Positions 1 to 10,247 of a stretch of DNA of 64,000 nucleotides are shown one piece after another. The number at the start of each line of letters is the position of its first letter. Position 1 is the first letter of the stretch. Source of the stretch: Flavobacterium tructae (GTDB lineage: Bacteria; Bacteroidota; Bacteroidia; Flavobacteriales; Flavobacteriaceae); contig NZ_MUHH01000004.1 in assembly GCF_002217475.1 (NCBI RefSeq), positions 1-64,000 on the forward strand, read 5' to 3'. A program made the translations under genes and the position numbers. The notes under the pieces were generated by a model that was not told the origin of the DNA, did not search any database, and was given only the letters and a program-made list of their open reading frames with translations.

Positions 1-129
1 GAACAATATTTATTCAAAATGTAGTACATCATTCAGGATGTTCTTTCGATACCTAATTAAAAAAGTGGCATGAGTTATTGATTTGATTCTTTGACTCATT
101 ATTTTATTTATCATTTTAAAATATAAATT

Positions 130-1881
130 TTGATTAGAAAACATTCCTTAAATAGTACTTTTAGTTTTTTTAAACTAAAGTTCAAACACAGAAAGATAAC
201 TCACTACACTTTAATAGCCTGTGTTATTCTTTTACAAATAATTGCAATAGTTATTTGGTACAACGAATCGTCTAATGAATCAGAAATGTCGAAGACTTTA
301 AACTCGATGGATTCATTGAACAGAATAACGAATTTTACCAGCGGTATTAATAATTCATTTGTCAGTTCTCAAAAAAGTTTTAACAATTATACCTATTATA
401 AAGACAAAGAATCACTAAATAAGTACACCGCTTCCTTAAATGAGATCAGCCGATTGATTGACAGCTTAACCTTGATTACAAAAGACAATAAGGAGTTCAT
501 GAGGATTCTTAAAGAAAAGAATCAGTCTGAGAGTTCTGTCGAATCGATAAAATTAAGTATCGATTCTATTATCGAGTCACAAATCAATCCGGACAAGACT
601 ACTTTGTCTAAACCTTTTAAACTGAACAAATTTGCGTATAAGAAGATTTTAGACAGTATCAAAACTGACTCATATATAAAAGTAGATAGTGTGTCTAAAA
701 AAGGTTTGTTTTCAAGATTGGGAGCTGCTTTGGCCGGAAAAGTGGATGTGCAGAAAGAGCAGTTGAAGATTACGGTTACAATGAAATATGATAATAAAGT
801 AGTAACCGGAAGCATTGAAGAACAATTTGCTAACCTGTTTAATACGACTAATAAATTTTACGAAGAACAGTTTAAGAATCTAAAGAGATCATTTGCCAAT
901 TTAAAAGATCAGGATGCTAAACTAAAAGAGTTTAATAACGAATTACTGAACTTAGAGGCAGAGATTATGCCGAATTACAACAATTCGTTGAAATTGCTTC
1001 AGGATAATACTCAAAAGCAATTGCAAAAGCAATACGATTCAAATAAAATTGCGAGAAGTTATACCATTGCGATTTTGATCTTAATGATGTTTATCGTTTC
1101 GCTTGTACTTTTTGGCTTCACAAGACTGGCTTTTCAATATGAAAAAAGACTGACTATCGCTCAGATGCAGATCCGAGAAAACCTAAGTTTTAAGAACAGA
1201 ATTATGGGAATGATCAGTCATGAAATCAGATCTCCTTTAAGCATCATTTCAATTTATAGTAAAATGATAAGTGCATCTATAAAGGATGCTGAAATAAAAG
1301 ATACTTTTAAATCAATTCAGTTTACTACAAACTCATTGCTTCTTTTGGCCAATCAGATTCTGGAGTATTCGAAAGATGGAAATTATGAGCCCAAATTAAA
1401 CAATAAGAAATTCCTGCTTAAGGAAGAAATTCATCAGATTGTTAATTCGATGGCTTCATTGGTTGAAAGTAAAGGAAACAAGATTGAAGTGAATTCTAAT
1501 CTGATTTCAAATCTTGAAGTGAATTCCGATGCAGCAAAAATTCATCAGCTTTTTTATAACATTATTGGTAATGCGAATAAGTTTACCGAAAATGGATTGA
1601 TAAAAATTGCGATGGATCTTGAGAAGACCTCCGATAAGCAAGTAAATTTAAAAATAGAAATTGAAGACAGTGGAATAGGAATTGCCAAGAATGACCTGAA
1701 AAACATATTCGAACTTTATTATCAGGGTACCGTTTCAGGAAAAGTAAATGATCTTGGCGTAGGTTTGGGGCTCAATTTGTGTAAAGAAATAGTAGAATTG
1801 TTTGATGGGAAAATAGATGTTCAAAGCGAAGAAGGCAAAGGGACAACGATTATTTTCAACCTCTTCATAAGTTTAGTTTAA
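130..1881 (+). CDS. membrane sensor histidine kinase
   Basis: Sensor kinase of a two-component system, probably paired with the LuxR-type regulator that follows 90 bp downstream. Seen: an N-terminal membrane helix (about 26-44), a large extracytoplasmic part rich in Lys/Asn and likely helical (about 45-310), a second membrane helix (about 312-337), a HisKA motif SHEIRSPL with the phospho-accepting His at 364, and an ATPase domain with N box (about 478-486), G1 DSGIGIA and G2 GLGLNLC. There is no receiver domain, so phosphate must pass to a separate protein. The start is a TTG directly after an in-frame stop at 124-126; the next in-frame ATG lies after the first membrane helix, so TTG or another non-ATG codon is required. 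The sensory part matches no domain I recognise, so the signal is unknown. Confidence 0.88.
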   Translation: MIRKHSLNSTFSFFKLKFKHRKITHYTLIACVILLQIIAIVIWYNESSNESEMSKTLNSMDSLNRITNFTSGINNSFVSSQKSFNNYTYYKDKESLNKYTASLNEISRLIDSLTLITKDNKEFMRILKEKNQSESSVESIKLSIDSIIESQINPDKTTLSKPFKLNKFAYKKILDSIKTDSYIKVDSVSKKGLFSRLGAALAGKVDVQKEQLKITVTMKYDNKVVTGSIEEQFANLFNTTNKFYEEQFKNLKRSFANLKDQDAKLKEFNNELLNLEAEIMPNYNNSLKLLQDNTQKQLQKQYDSNKIARSYTIAILILMMFIVSLVLFGFTRLAFQYEKRLTIAQMQIRENLSFKNRIMGMISHEIRSPLSIISIYSKMISASIKDAEIKDTFKSIQFTTNSLLLLANQILEYSKDGNYEPKLNNKKFLLKEEIHQIVNSMASLVESKGNKIEVNSNLISNLEVNSDAAKIHQLFYNIIGNANKFTENGLIKIAMDLEKTSDKQVNLKIEIEDSGIGIAKNDLKNIFELYYQGTVSGKVNDLGVGLGLNLCKEIVELFDGKIDVQSEEGKGTTIIFNLFISLV

Positions 1882-1971
1882 AATAAGACCAAATTAATAT
1901 ACTTTTTGTATATTGACAGTAAAAAGGCAATTAGTTAGAGAAAAGCGCTGAAACAACCCTAAATTAGGTAA

Positions 1972-2622
1972 ATGAAAATGAAATCCCCATCCAATAACTA
2001 TAGCTTTTTAGTAGCTGATGACCATAGTGTGGTTCGACAAGGCGTTTCTTTGATGATAAAAGAGTTATTTTCGAATGCTTTAATTCATAAAGCCGGAAAT
2101 TTTAAGGATACCCTTACTATTTTAAAAGAACAGAGTATAGATTTATTAATTTTAGATGTGAATTTTCCTGATGGAAACAGTATCAGCATCATAACAGAGA
2201 TTAAATCCATCCAGCCCGAAGTGAAAATACTGATCTTCTCCGCTTATGATGAGAATATCTATGCAATGCGTTATCTGAATGCCGGAGCATCCGGATACCT
2301 GAACAAAGAAACTTCGGAGGAAGAAATGAAAAACGCAATCAGTTCGATGATTTTGTCCGGAAAGTATATTACGCAGAATCTTAAAGACAGGATTCTGGAC
2401 TCTTATATTTCAAAAAAACCAACAAACCCATTAGATGTATTGTCCAACAGAGAAATCGAAGTGGCACAGCTTTTAATTAAAGGCTACGGCAATCTCGAAA
2501 TAATTGAACATCTGAACATTAAAAAAACAACAGTAAGCACCTATAAAAACAGGATTTTTGAAAAGCTGGAAATTGATAATCTGGCCGATTTGATTAAAGT
2601 TTTTCAGTTGTATGCGGATTGA
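1972..2622 (+). CDS. LuxR/NarL-family response regulator
   Basis: DNA-binding response regulator, 216 aa, typical length for the family. The N-terminal receiver domain has the acidic pocket (VADDHS), the phospho-acceptor Asp62 in LILDVNFPDG, the conserved Ser/Lys region (IFSAYDE, GYLNKET), and a C-terminal LuxR-type HTH (about 148-212: LSNREIEVAQLLIKGYGN, then TTVSTYKNRIFEKL). It sits 90 bp after the histidine kinase in the same orientation and is the most likely partner. A rho-independent terminator follows, so the pair forms a closed two-gene unit. Target genes cannot be read from the sequence. Confidence 0.93.
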   Translation: MKMKSPSNNYSFLVADDHSVVRQGVSLMIKELFSNALIHKAGNFKDTLTILKEQSIDLLILDVNFPDGNSISIITEIKSIQPEVKILIFSAYDENIYAMRYLNAGASGYLNKETSEEEMKNAISSMILSGKYITQNLKDRILDSYISKKPTNPLDVLSNREIEVAQLLIKGYGNLEIIEHLNIKKTTVSTYKNRIFEKLEIDNLADLIKVFQLYAD

Positions 2623-2648
2623 TAAACAACGTACTTCAAACCTATTTT

Positions 2649-2682
2649 AAAAAACAGGACTTTTTAAGTGCCTGTTTTTTTT
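2649..2682 (+). terminator. intrinsic terminator after the HK-RR pair
   Basis: Stem AAAAAACAGG / CCTGTTTTTT (2649-2658 with 2671-2680) and a run of T on the 3' side, 27 bp after the stop codon of the response regulator. The loop closes imperfectly (bulged A/C) but stem and U-tract are clear. The rest of the gap to 3003 is T-rich and holds no other structure that I can support. Confidence 0.75.
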
Positions 2683-3003
2683 GTGATTCATATTTTTTTT
2701 GTGATGTTTTTTCTGTAGAAATAATTCTACAACAAGGCGTTCCATGTTCTATAACGTATTGATTTTATTGCATGTATTTTTGTTTTGTCAGGAAGACGCA
2801 GTTGCTGGAACTTTATAAATAAGATGGATTTGTAGCAGAATGGATTATTTTTTTTCAGCATCTAGCTTCCTGTATTAAAAGATACTCTTTTGTTGTTACG
2901 GACGGCTTTTTTTGTTTTTGTTTTTTGGGTTATAAAAATCAGGTCAATTTTTATTTTTTTAGAAGATCGCCGTCTGATCAACAAATAGTGCTTTTATAAT
3001 CTA

Positions 3004-4581
3004 ATGCAAATTTTAGTGCTAAAGAAAACTACAGTTAATAGAAAGGGAATGTATAAAAGTAAGACTATGGAATTCGATTTTTATAATACAAAGAAGAAGG
3101 CAAATGTGAATGTTTTTAAATCTAAAGCATTTGATGAGGTTCATGACGCTCTTTTCGTATTTACGATTTCGGCAGATAACGATTATGAAATGCCATTTAT
3201 AAATGACGCTACTTATGAAATGTTTGAAGTTTTATCCAATACCATGTTTACTAATACCGTACTTTCTATATACGATCGAATTCATCAGGATGATAAAAAA
3301 AGAGTGAAAAACTCTTTATTCGACGCTATTAAAAAAAGAAGAAAATGGAGTGTTGTGTTCAGGGCAGAATTACCTTTCAACGGATTAAGCTGGTTTAAAG
3401 TGACTTCAAAAAGAATAGTCAATAAAGATGGAAGTACGGAATTTTATGGTCGTATAACTGATATTACCGAATTAAAGGAGCAGGAGTTAAAACTCAGAAG
3501 AACGGAAGAACGTTTTAGGTTTATGCTGATGACTTCAAACGAAGGCATTTGGGATTGGGATCTAACCAGTGATCGAATTTATTATTCGCCGCAAGCCTTA
3601 AATATATTGGAATTAAAAGCTTCTGATATTTCTTATACTTGTGAGGGATGGAAGAAAATGATACATCCGGAGGATGTTGAGGATTGTCAAAAGGCATTTA
3701 ACTATCATTTTGATAACAGAACTCCTTACTACGAAAATTTTCAACGTGTGTTAACCTCAAATAAAAATTACAAATGGATTCTCAGTAAAGGAATGGTGAC
3801 CGAGCGTGATCTTGAAGGAAAACCATTAAAAGTAATAGGAACTTACAGCAATGTTTCTTTTCAAAAAGAGAAAGAGCTTGAGTTAAGAAGAGAAATGGAA
3901 GTGTATAAAGAAAAGAACAACAGATTGTTGAATTTTTCGCACATCGTTTCTCATAACCTAAACTCGCACGCAGGTAATTTTAAAGTTCTTTTGGACTTGA
4001 TCGATTCAGAAGAAGGTTTTGATGAAAAAGTTGAAACATTAAAATACCTGCGTGCGGTTTCCGGAGATCTTAGTAAAACAATTGAAGATCTGTCGCAAAT
4101 TGTAAATGTTCAAAACAATGCCGAAATTAATATCGAGGCGCTGAATTTAAACAGTTATTTAAACAGGGTACTCAACATTGTTAATGCCTATAACAACAAG
4201 AATAATGTTACGATAATCAACAACGTTTCCCCTGAAGCAGTGGTTCATTTTAATCCGGCATATCTTGAAAGTGTATTGCAAAATCTAAGTAGCAATGCTA
4301 TAAAATATGCAGATCCTAAAAAACCACTGATCGTTGAATTTAATTTTTTCAGAGAAAATGGAAGAAAAGTATTCACCATAAAAGACAATGGTTTGGGAAT
4401 TGATCTTAAAAAACACGGAGATTTAATTTTCGGAATGTATAAAACATTTCACAAACACGAAAAAGCAAACGGTTTGGGCTTATACATTACAAAAAATCAG
4501 ATCGAATCTATGAATGGAAACATTACAGTAGAAAGTCAGGTAGGAGAGGGGACAACTTTTAAAGTCTTTTTTAAAGATTAA
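3004..4581 (+). CDS. PAS-domain sensor histidine kinase (cytoplasmic)
   Basis: Soluble kinase with no membrane helix. Two PAS folds are visible: about 40-155, ending in FYGRITDITELKEQE, and about 165-290, beginning ERFRFMLMTSNEGIWDWD and ending VIGTYSNVSFQKEKE. Both end in the usual PAC linker. A coiled linker leads to a kinase core of the Bacteroidota type with SHNLNSHAGNF (His317), then ATPase motifs NLSSNAIKYA, DNGLGID and GLGLYITKNQ. No receiver or DNA-binding domain follows, and no regulator is adjacent, so it is an orphan kinase. The N-terminus is uncertain: ATGs at 3004, 3049 and 3067 are all possible, and the first 20 residues look less conserved. Confidence 0.85.
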   Translation: MQILVLKKTTVNRKGMYKSKTMEFDFYNTKKKANVNVFKSKAFDEVHDALFVFTISADNDYEMPFINDATYEMFEVLSNTMFTNTVLSIYDRIHQDDKKRVKNSLFDAIKKRRKWSVVFRAELPFNGLSWFKVTSKRIVNKDGSTEFYGRITDITELKEQELKLRRTEERFRFMLMTSNEGIWDWDLTSDRIYYSPQALNILELKASDISYTCEGWKKMIHPEDVEDCQKAFNYHFDNRTPYYENFQRVLTSNKNYKWILSKGMVTERDLEGKPLKVIGTYSNVSFQKEKELELRREMEVYKEKNNRLLNFSHIVSHNLNSHAGNFKVLLDLIDSEEGFDEKVETLKYLRAVSGDLSKTIEDLSQIVNVQNNAEINIEALNLNSYLNRVLNIVNAYNNKNNVTIINNVSPEAVVHFNPAYLESVLQNLSSNAIKYADPKKPLIVEFNFFRENGRKVFTIKDNGLGIDLKKHGDLIFGMYKTFHKHEKANGLGLYITKNQIESMNGNITVESQVGEGTTFKVFFKD

Positions 4582-4640
4582 AGGTGCTGTGTTCAGCATT
4601 ATAAATAGAATTTCAGATTACATAAATAATTATTTTTAGA

Positions 4641-5000
4641 ATGGAAAAATTTATCGTTATTAAAAAAGCCAATGGAGAATTTCAATTCGAATTTGTAAAT
4701 AAAAATGGTGAAATTATTTTAAGCAGTGGCGATTATACCCGAAAATTCATGTGTATGAAAGGGATTGAATCAGTAAAAGTTAATTCACAGGACAACACAA
4801 AATTCTTCCGGAAAACAAATTCAAAAGATGAAAGATATTTTAATCTTAAAGCTTTTAACGGAAAGATTATCGGAACAAGTAAAATATTTAAAGACAGAGA
4901 TTCCCGCGATGAAGGAATACTGGAATTTAGAAAATATGCACCACACGCTATTGTAGAAGATCACTCTAATACAGTATTGGCTGAGAGTGCAGCATTTTAG
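4641..5000 (+). CDS. YegP-like DUF1508 protein
   Basis: Small soluble protein of 119 aa with two tandem DUF1508 (YegP) units: residues about 8-56 (GEFQFEFVNKNGEIILSS ... MKGIESVKVNS) and about 58-108 (FNLKAFNGKIIGTSKIF ... EGILEFRKYAPHA). Family members are about 110 aa; the molecular function is not established. It lies 59 bp after the PAS kinase and may be cotranscribed with it. A terminator at 5123-5146 closes the unit. Confidence 0.85.
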   Translation: MEKFIVIKKANGEFQFEFVNKNGEIILSSGDYTRKFMCMKGIESVKVNSQDNTKFFRKTNSKDERYFNLKAFNGKIIGTSKIFKDRDSRDEGILEFRKYAPHAIVEDHSNTVLAESAAF

Positions 5001-5122
5001 AGTTATTCAATAAAACCGTCTGCCATTCGGTTTGATTTTATAAAACAATGAACTTTTGTCGTTTTCCGGATTGTAATAACGGAATCGTTTTTTAGATAAT
5101 TTAATTGGTATATTACACACCT

Positions 5123-5146
5123 AAGACCGCTTTTGCGGTCTTTTTT
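5123..5146 (+). terminator. intrinsic terminator
   Basis: Perfect 8-bp stem AAGACCGC / GCGGTCTT with a TTTT loop (5123-5142) followed by T residues. It lies 122 bp after the YegP-like gene. A weaker hairpin, AAACCG/CGGTTT, sits at about 5013-5032. Confidence 0.8.
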
Positions 5147-5256
5147 GTTTTTAATAAACTCAAGTTATAAATTAAAAACCTAAAAAAGAATCAGTTGTAA
5201 AGTTGGTAATTAAACAAAAAGTTTAGATAATCTAACCAGGAAGATATCTGGTCAGA

Positions 5257-5523
5257 TTTGCTCTGAAAGAGTTTTAGCATTAACATGATGTGCAGCACTA
5301 TGAATGATAATGGCAATTATAGGTTACGCCCTGAAAGGGCAAAAGCCTGATCGAAAAGGAAGGCATCCACATATTTTGTATAAGATTCTTTAAGAATGCG
5401 AGCGTTTTTTTTGAATTTGTTGGGGATGAAAATTGCTTTTGCCCCTTCAGGGCAATTCTGTATCTTGATCTAATACATAGTGCTTTGCACTATGCTGTTG
5501 CTTTTCAGGCTTTCAGCCCTTTT
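5257..5523. repeat. dispersed triple-palindrome repeat, copy A (inverted pair)
   Basis: Two related units in opposite orientation. Forward unit, about 5257-5354: CTCTGAAAGAG, then GTGCAGCAC with ACTATG, then GCCCTGAAAGGGC and AAAAGCCT. Reverse unit, about 5434-5523: GCTTTTGCCCCTTCAGGGC, then CATAGTGC-ttt-GCACTATG, then GGCTTTCAGCCCT. Each unit has the same three short palindromes in the same order. Related copies lie at 44463-44690 and 51617-51715. The rest of the 5001-5940 gap has an AT-rich stretch and the upstream region of the next gene, with no ORF or RNA gene that I can support. Confidence 0.8.
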
Positions 5524-5940
5524 TTCCGCAGCTTCTGTTCTTGATCTGCGATAAGCTGAAAAACATTTGCGTCTTTGTTACTTGTCCGTTTTATTTTATT
5601 ACTTTTTTTATTGTTTTTTGGTAAAAAAAAAGATTAATATTTTACAAATAGTAAAAAAAATAACTTTCCAGGGAAGTTACGCTTAATCAATACTTAACTT
5701 ATGCTCCGTGCAGTATTTTATCTGCTACTTTCCTTGAATTTCCTCACTTTAAAGATGTAAATCAAGCACTATTCTGTCAATATTTCAAGGATTATAAAAC
5801 TATTTTTTTACAAATACTTAACAAATTGGACCTCTCAATTTTCTTTTCTTTAACAATTAGATAATTTTTGATTATTTACTATTTATAAAAATCATTGTTT
5901 ATTTGCTTGTATAAATTTAATATTTGTAAACAAATTAACC

Positions 5941-8817
5941 ATGAAAACAATTTACAAGGCAATTTTAATTTTTTCGGTTGCACTTTTTACTCAAAACATG
6001 ACCGCCCAAAAGGCAACAATAAGCGGAACGATTACCGATGCGCAGTCCCCACTTCCGGGCGCAACCATTGTACTGTCTAATAATCAAAAAGCAACAACTG
6101 ATTTTAGTGGTTATTTTACAATTCAGGATGTAGGATCGGGCAGCTTTGAATTACAGATCTCCTATATAGGATATGAGGTAAAGAATATAAAAATTGATAT
6201 TAAAGACAATCAACAGTTAAAGTTAGGAATCATTCAACTGCAAAGCAATTCCAAAGAACTGAATGAAGTTGTCGTGAGCGGAATGGCTCAAAGAAATAGT
6301 GAAGCGAGAGCATTGAACATGCAGAAAAAATCAATGAGTATTGTAAATGTAATTGCTGCCGACGGGATTGGAAAACTACCGGATCGTAATGCTGCCGAAA
6401 CCGTACAGCGTATGCCGGGAGTTTCAATAGAGCGTGATCAGGGTGAAGGACGTTTCGTATCGGTGAGAGGATTACCGCCATTTTGGTCGTCGACTACAAT
6501 TAACGGAAACAGAATTCCAACTGCAGAAGAAGAAACGACTTCGAGAGCTACCGCATTTGATTTTTTCCCTTCAGATCTTATCGCCTATGTTGAAGCTACT
6601 AAAGCGCTTACACCCGACATGGATGGTGATGCGATTGGCGGAAGTGTCAATTTTACTACACAAACCGCTCCAACGAAAAGAACAATTAAAGCAAGTGCTT
6701 TTAGTGGATACAATCAAAAATCTGATAAAGGGATTTATAGTGGATCGCTTACAATAGGGGACAAAAGTAAAAATGGAAAGTTTGGATACATTATCAATGG
6801 TACGTATTGGGATAGAAACTGGGCTACCGATAATTACGAGGCGAGAAGACAAGGTGATCAGGGCGTTTACAGATTGGAGTTGAGAGATTACACCGGAGTT
6901 AGAAAAACCACAGGTTTAAATGGTGCAATGGAGTTTAATCCTTCATCGAGAGATAAAATTTTTCTGAAAGTAACTTATGGCGGACTTACAGATGAAGAAA
7001 CACATTACAAACACCGTATCCGATTTGATAAATTCAACGGTACAACAAATGCGTTAACGGTGGAACAGCAAGATATTCACAACCAATTAATGACACAATT
7101 TTTAGGTCTTGATTTAGGAGGAAAACATCAGTTAGCGAACGGAAAATTAGACTGGAGTCTGGCTTCTTATCGAAACAGGTTTAAGTATGGCAACATTCCA
7201 AATGCAGAAGACAACAGTTATTTTTTAATTCAGTTCAATCAAACCGGAGTAGGGGTTAAACCCGAATATTTAAAAACAGTGCCGCTTGCCAGTGGTGGAG
7301 CAGGAGGTCCAAGAGCGTATTGGGCTGCTGATGGCGGAATTATGGATCCAAGCAATCCAAAATCAATATTTGATTTTTATTCCGATCCAAATTTCAAAAC
7401 AGATCCAACAAAAATGAAGTTCTCTACTTTAGAACTTTACAAAATCAATATCGTAGAAAGAGACAACATTATTGCGGCTGTAAACTACGAGCATAATTTT
7501 AATGAGAATCTTAAAATGAAGTTCGGAGCGAAAGTAACAGATAAAGATCGTATCGCTACTTTTAGAGACGAATACTACAGCTGGACGGGTTCTCCAACTC
7601 CTTATTTGTCCAACTATGCTTCTGATTTAATTCTTCAACCGGGAGGTACAGATTACTTAAGGAAAGAAACAGGCACTTTGATTGGAAATAGTTTCGGTCC
7701 GGTTTTATCTCCGGACGGAATGACAAAATTATTCAATACCTCAAAAGCAAATCTGGTTTTAAATCCTGCTGATTCGCAGATTCCGGAACTGGGAAAAGGA
7801 TTAGGAAGAAACTTTAATGTAGGGGAGACAACCTCTTCTGTTTATGCGATGTCTACCTATAATCTGTCTGATAAATGGACTGTTTTGGGAGGTCTGCGTG
7901 TAACCAATACCATAACACAGGTAACGGGTAAAACAGTAGAAAACAATGTGGTGGTAGATGCTGAGAATACTAAAACATATACGTCAGTGCTTCCAATGTT
8001 GCACGTAAAATACACTCCGATTGAGAATTTGAACCTACGTTTTGCAATAACCAGAACATTTGCAAGACCTAATTTTGGAGACATTTCACCGGCAGGTTCA
8101 TTAAACACGATTGACGGAGAGTATGCAGGAGGAAATCCAAATTTGAACCCTACCTATTCCTGGAACTTTGATTTGTTAGGAGAGTATTTCCTTGACGAAG
8201 TGGGAATCATTAACGCCGGAGTATTCTACAAATCGATTACAGATCCAATTTTTGACGATACTTATCAGGGTACCATTAACGGCATTCCTGATATAGAAAT
8301 CAGTTCACCTGCTAACGGAGGAAATGCGTGGATTGGCGGAGTTGAATTTGGAATTACCAAGAGATTCAGCTTCTTGCCGGGATTCCTGAAATATTTTGGA
8401 ACTCAGATCAATGCAACTCTTATGGACTCTGAAATGACTTTAGGAAAAAATGCTAACAATCCTAACGGAAGAAAAGTATCAACACCTTATCAGGCAAAAC
8501 AATTATACAACTTGCAACTGTTTTATGAGAGCGGTAAACTGAATGTGAGAGCTGCCTTCAACCATAAAGGAGCTTATGCCACAAGTTTTGATGCCAATGC
8601 TAAAAATACAGACATGAATGATATTTATTACGGTAAATACAACTCGCTTGATTTTTCTGCTTCCTATAAAATTGGAGATCATTTTACCATTTTCAGTGAT
8701 GTAAATAATGTATTGAATGAGCCTTTGATGTACCATTTTGGAGAAACACCAAACCGCCCAAAACAGGTAGAATATTACGGAATGAAGTTTAACCTTGGTT
8801 TAAAATATAATTTATAG
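5941..8817 (+). CDS. TonB-dependent receptor (substrate of the phosphonate-like cluster)
   Basis: Outer-membrane active transporter, 958 aa. Signal peptide residues 1-23 (cut after MTAQ), then a carboxypeptidase-regulatory-like beta-sandwich (about 25-100), a plug domain (about 120-240) and a 22-strand barrel ending in an aromatic-rich C-terminus. The plug has the pattern GKLPDRNAAETVQRMPGVSI, RFVSVRGL and ALTPDMDGDAIGGSVNF, typical of the Xanthomonas/Caulobacter-type receptors (TIGR01782 group), which usually serve nutrient uptake rather than siderophores. It opens a same-strand run with DUF5690, FAD oxidase, HAD hydrolase and phosphodiesterase genes, so the ligand is probably an organophosphonate or related compound. 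That substrate is inference from neighbours. Start ATG at 5941 gives a clean signal peptide. Confidence 0.92.
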   Translation: MKTIYKAILIFSVALFTQNMTAQKATISGTITDAQSPLPGATIVLSNNQKATTDFSGYFTIQDVGSGSFELQISYIGYEVKNIKIDIKDNQQLKLGIIQLQSNSKELNEVVVSGMAQRNSEARALNMQKKSMSIVNVIAADGIGKLPDRNAAETVQRMPGVSIERDQGEGRFVSVRGLPPFWSSTTINGNRIPTAEEETTSRATAFDFFPSDLIAYVEATKALTPDMDGDAIGGSVNFTTQTAPTKRTIKASAFSGYNQKSDKGIYSGSLTIGDKSKNGKFGYIINGTYWDRNWATDNYEARRQGDQGVYRLELRDYTGVRKTTGLNGAMEFNPSSRDKIFLKVTYGGLTDEETHYKHRIRFDKFNGTTNALTVEQQDIHNQLMTQFLGLDLGGKHQLANGKLDWSLASYRNRFKYGNIPNAEDNSYFLIQFNQTGVGVKPEYLKTVPLASGGAGGPRAYWAADGGIMDPSNPKSIFDFYSDPNFKTDPTKMKFSTLELYKINIVERDNIIAAVNYEHNFNENLKMKFGAKVTDKDRIATFRDEYYSWTGSPTPYLSNYASDLILQPGGTDYLRKETGTLIGNSFGPVLSPDGMTKLFNTSKANLVLNPADSQIPELGKGLGRNFNVGETTSSVYAMSTYNLSDKWTVLGGLRVTNTITQVTGKTVENNVVVDAENTKTYTSVLPMLHVKYTPIENLNLRFAITRTFARPNFGDISPAGSLNTIDGEYAGGNPNLNPTYSWNFDLLGEYFLDEVGIINAGVFYKSITDPIFDDTYQGTINGIPDIEISSPANGGNAWIGGVEFGITKRFSFLPGFLKYFGTQINATLMDSEMTLGKNANNPNGRKVSTPYQAKQLYNLQLFYESGKLNVRAAFNHKGAYATSFDANAKNTDMNDIYYGKYNSLDFSASYKIGDHFTIFSDVNNVLNEPLMYHFGETPNRPKQVEYYGMKFNLGLKYNL

Positions 8818-8830
8818 ACAACTATAAGTT

Positions 8831-8900
8831 AACCCGTTGGATGTGCGCAGATTTTATTTTTACAGTTTATTTTTTTTTAATCTGCTGCAATCAACGGGTT
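8831..8900. repeat. inverted repeat / terminator-like hairpin after the receptor gene
   Basis: Nested arms AACCCGTTG (8831-8839) with CAACGGGTT (8892-8900), and GCAGATT (8847-8853) with AATCTGC (8879-8885). It lies between the receptor and the DUF5690 gene. It may attenuate read-through. The GCAGATT/AATCTGC core resembles inverted repeats at 22046-22135 and 25474-25552. Confidence 0.6.
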
Positions 8901-8963
8901 TCTAAAACAACCGTACTTATTTCACATTGATCACAACCCCATCACGTTAAATCTTAAGAACTA

Positions 8964-10247
8964 ATGTCTAAAAAAGCGTCTAATTTCAGGTTCATACTCA
9001 AAACGTCCATAGCGGCATTCGGCACTTATTTTTGTATGTATGCTTTCAGAAAACCTTTTACGGTCGCTACTTTCGATCAGTTGTCTTTTTGGGGAATAGA
9101 TTATAAAATTCTACTCATTTTAGCACAGGTTTTAGGCTATACTTTTTCTAAATTTTTAGGAATCAAAATCATATCCGAATTAAAGTCGGCCAGGAGAATT
9201 TTATATTTAATCAGTTTTATAGCCATTTCAGAACTGGCTTTGCTGGGCTTTGCTTTGGTACCGGCACCTTATAACATTCTATTTTTATTCATCAACGGAT
9301 TGCCTTTGGGAATGATTTGGGGAATCGTTTTCTCTTATATTGAAGGCCGAAAGACAACTGAATTACTGGGGGTAATTTTATGCTCGAGTTTTATCGTTTC
9401 CTCAGGAGCGGCAAAATCTGTCGGAGTATTTGTTCTGAAGATTTTGGGGTGCAATGAGTTTTGGATGCCTTTTGTTTCGGGATTACTTTTTATTGTTCCG
9501 CTAATCGTATTTTCATTGTTTTTGGAAAAAATCCCAAATCCGGATGACGAAGATCTGGTCATGAAATCCAAACGAAGACCTTTAGATAAAAAAGAACGTG
9601 CATCATTATTCCGACAATTTGCTTTTCCGTTGACCATACTGATCATTTTTTATGCCATGTTAACGGCAATGCGTGAATTCAGAGATAATTTTGCAAGAGA
9701 ATTATGGGATTCTTTGGGATACAAAGAGAGTATTTCGATTTATATGTATTCCGAGATTCCTATTGCGATATCTGTTTTGGTCATTTTAGGATTTTTAGGA
9801 AGTATGAAAAACAACTACAAAGCCTTCAAAAATTATCATTTGGTATTGCTCCTGGGTTCTGTACTTATAGGGATCACAACCTTATTGTTTCAAAAGCACT
9901 TAATGTCGCCACTTCTGTGGATGATGATTTCCGGATTTGGAATGTACGTTTGCTACATTCCGTTCAACGGTTTGTTTTTTGACCGTATGATTGCCACTTA
10001 TAAGATAGATGGAAATACCGGATTTTTAATTTACATCGCCGATGCTTTTGGTTACTTAGGAAGTGTATTGGTATTGTTTTTTAAAAATTTTGGTGACAAG
10101 AATATTTCCCTGTTAAGCTTTTTTACCACCTGTATTTATCTGCTCTCTTTTGTTGGGATCATCACTACCATCATGTCCTTTAACTATTTTAAAAGGAAGT
10201 TTAGAAAGACTGCTAAAATTCATGCGGCTATGAGTTATGAGATGTGA
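8964..10247 (+). CDS. DUF5690 family MFS-type membrane transporter
   Basis: Integral inner-membrane protein, 427 aa, with about 12 hydrophobic segments and two halves separated by a charged loop near residue 200 (LEKIPNPDDEDLVMKSKRRP). The N-terminus (FGTYFCMYAFRKPFTVATFD) and the motif LPLGMIWGIVFSYIEGRKTTE match the DUF5690 group, which resembles organophosphate antiporters of the MFS (GlpT/UhpT-like). It probably moves the compound delivered by the upstream TonB receptor from periplasm to cytoplasm. In Bacteroidota this family is often next to TIGR03364 oxidases and TIGR03351 hydrolases, as here. Substrate specificity is inferred, not seen. Confidence 0.88.
   Translation: MSKKASNFRFILKTSIAAFGTYFCMYAFRKPFTVATFDQLSFWGIDYKILLILAQVLGYTFSKFLGIKIISELKSARRILYLISFIAISELALLGFALVPAPYNILFLFINGLPLGMIWGIVFSYIEGRKTTELLGVILCSSFIVSSGAAKSVGVFVLKILGCNEFWMPFVSGLLFIVPLIVFSLFLEKIPNPDDEDLVMKSKRRPLDKKERASLFRQFAFPLTILIIFYAMLTAMREFRDNFARELWDSLGYKESISIYMYSEIPIAISVLVILGFLGSMKNNYKAFKNYHLVLLLGSVLIGITTLLFQKHLMSPLLWMMISGFGMYVCYIPFNGLFFDRMIATYKIDGNTGFLIYIADAFGYLGSVLVLFFKNFGDKNISLLSFFTTCIYLLSFVGIITTIMSFNYFKRKFRKTAKIHAAMSYEM

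Noticed and set aside
5531..5940. Possible riboswitch in the leader of the TonB receptor of the phosphonate-like cluster
   Set aside because: Only weak stems (for example around AACTTTCC/AAGTT); no known aptamer motif, and TAnnTTTG-like boxes there are imperfect.
5895..6080. 61-codon frame overlapping the start of the TonB receptor
   Set aside because: It overlaps the signal-peptide region of a certain gene in another frame and encodes a Cys/His-rich string without family resemblance.
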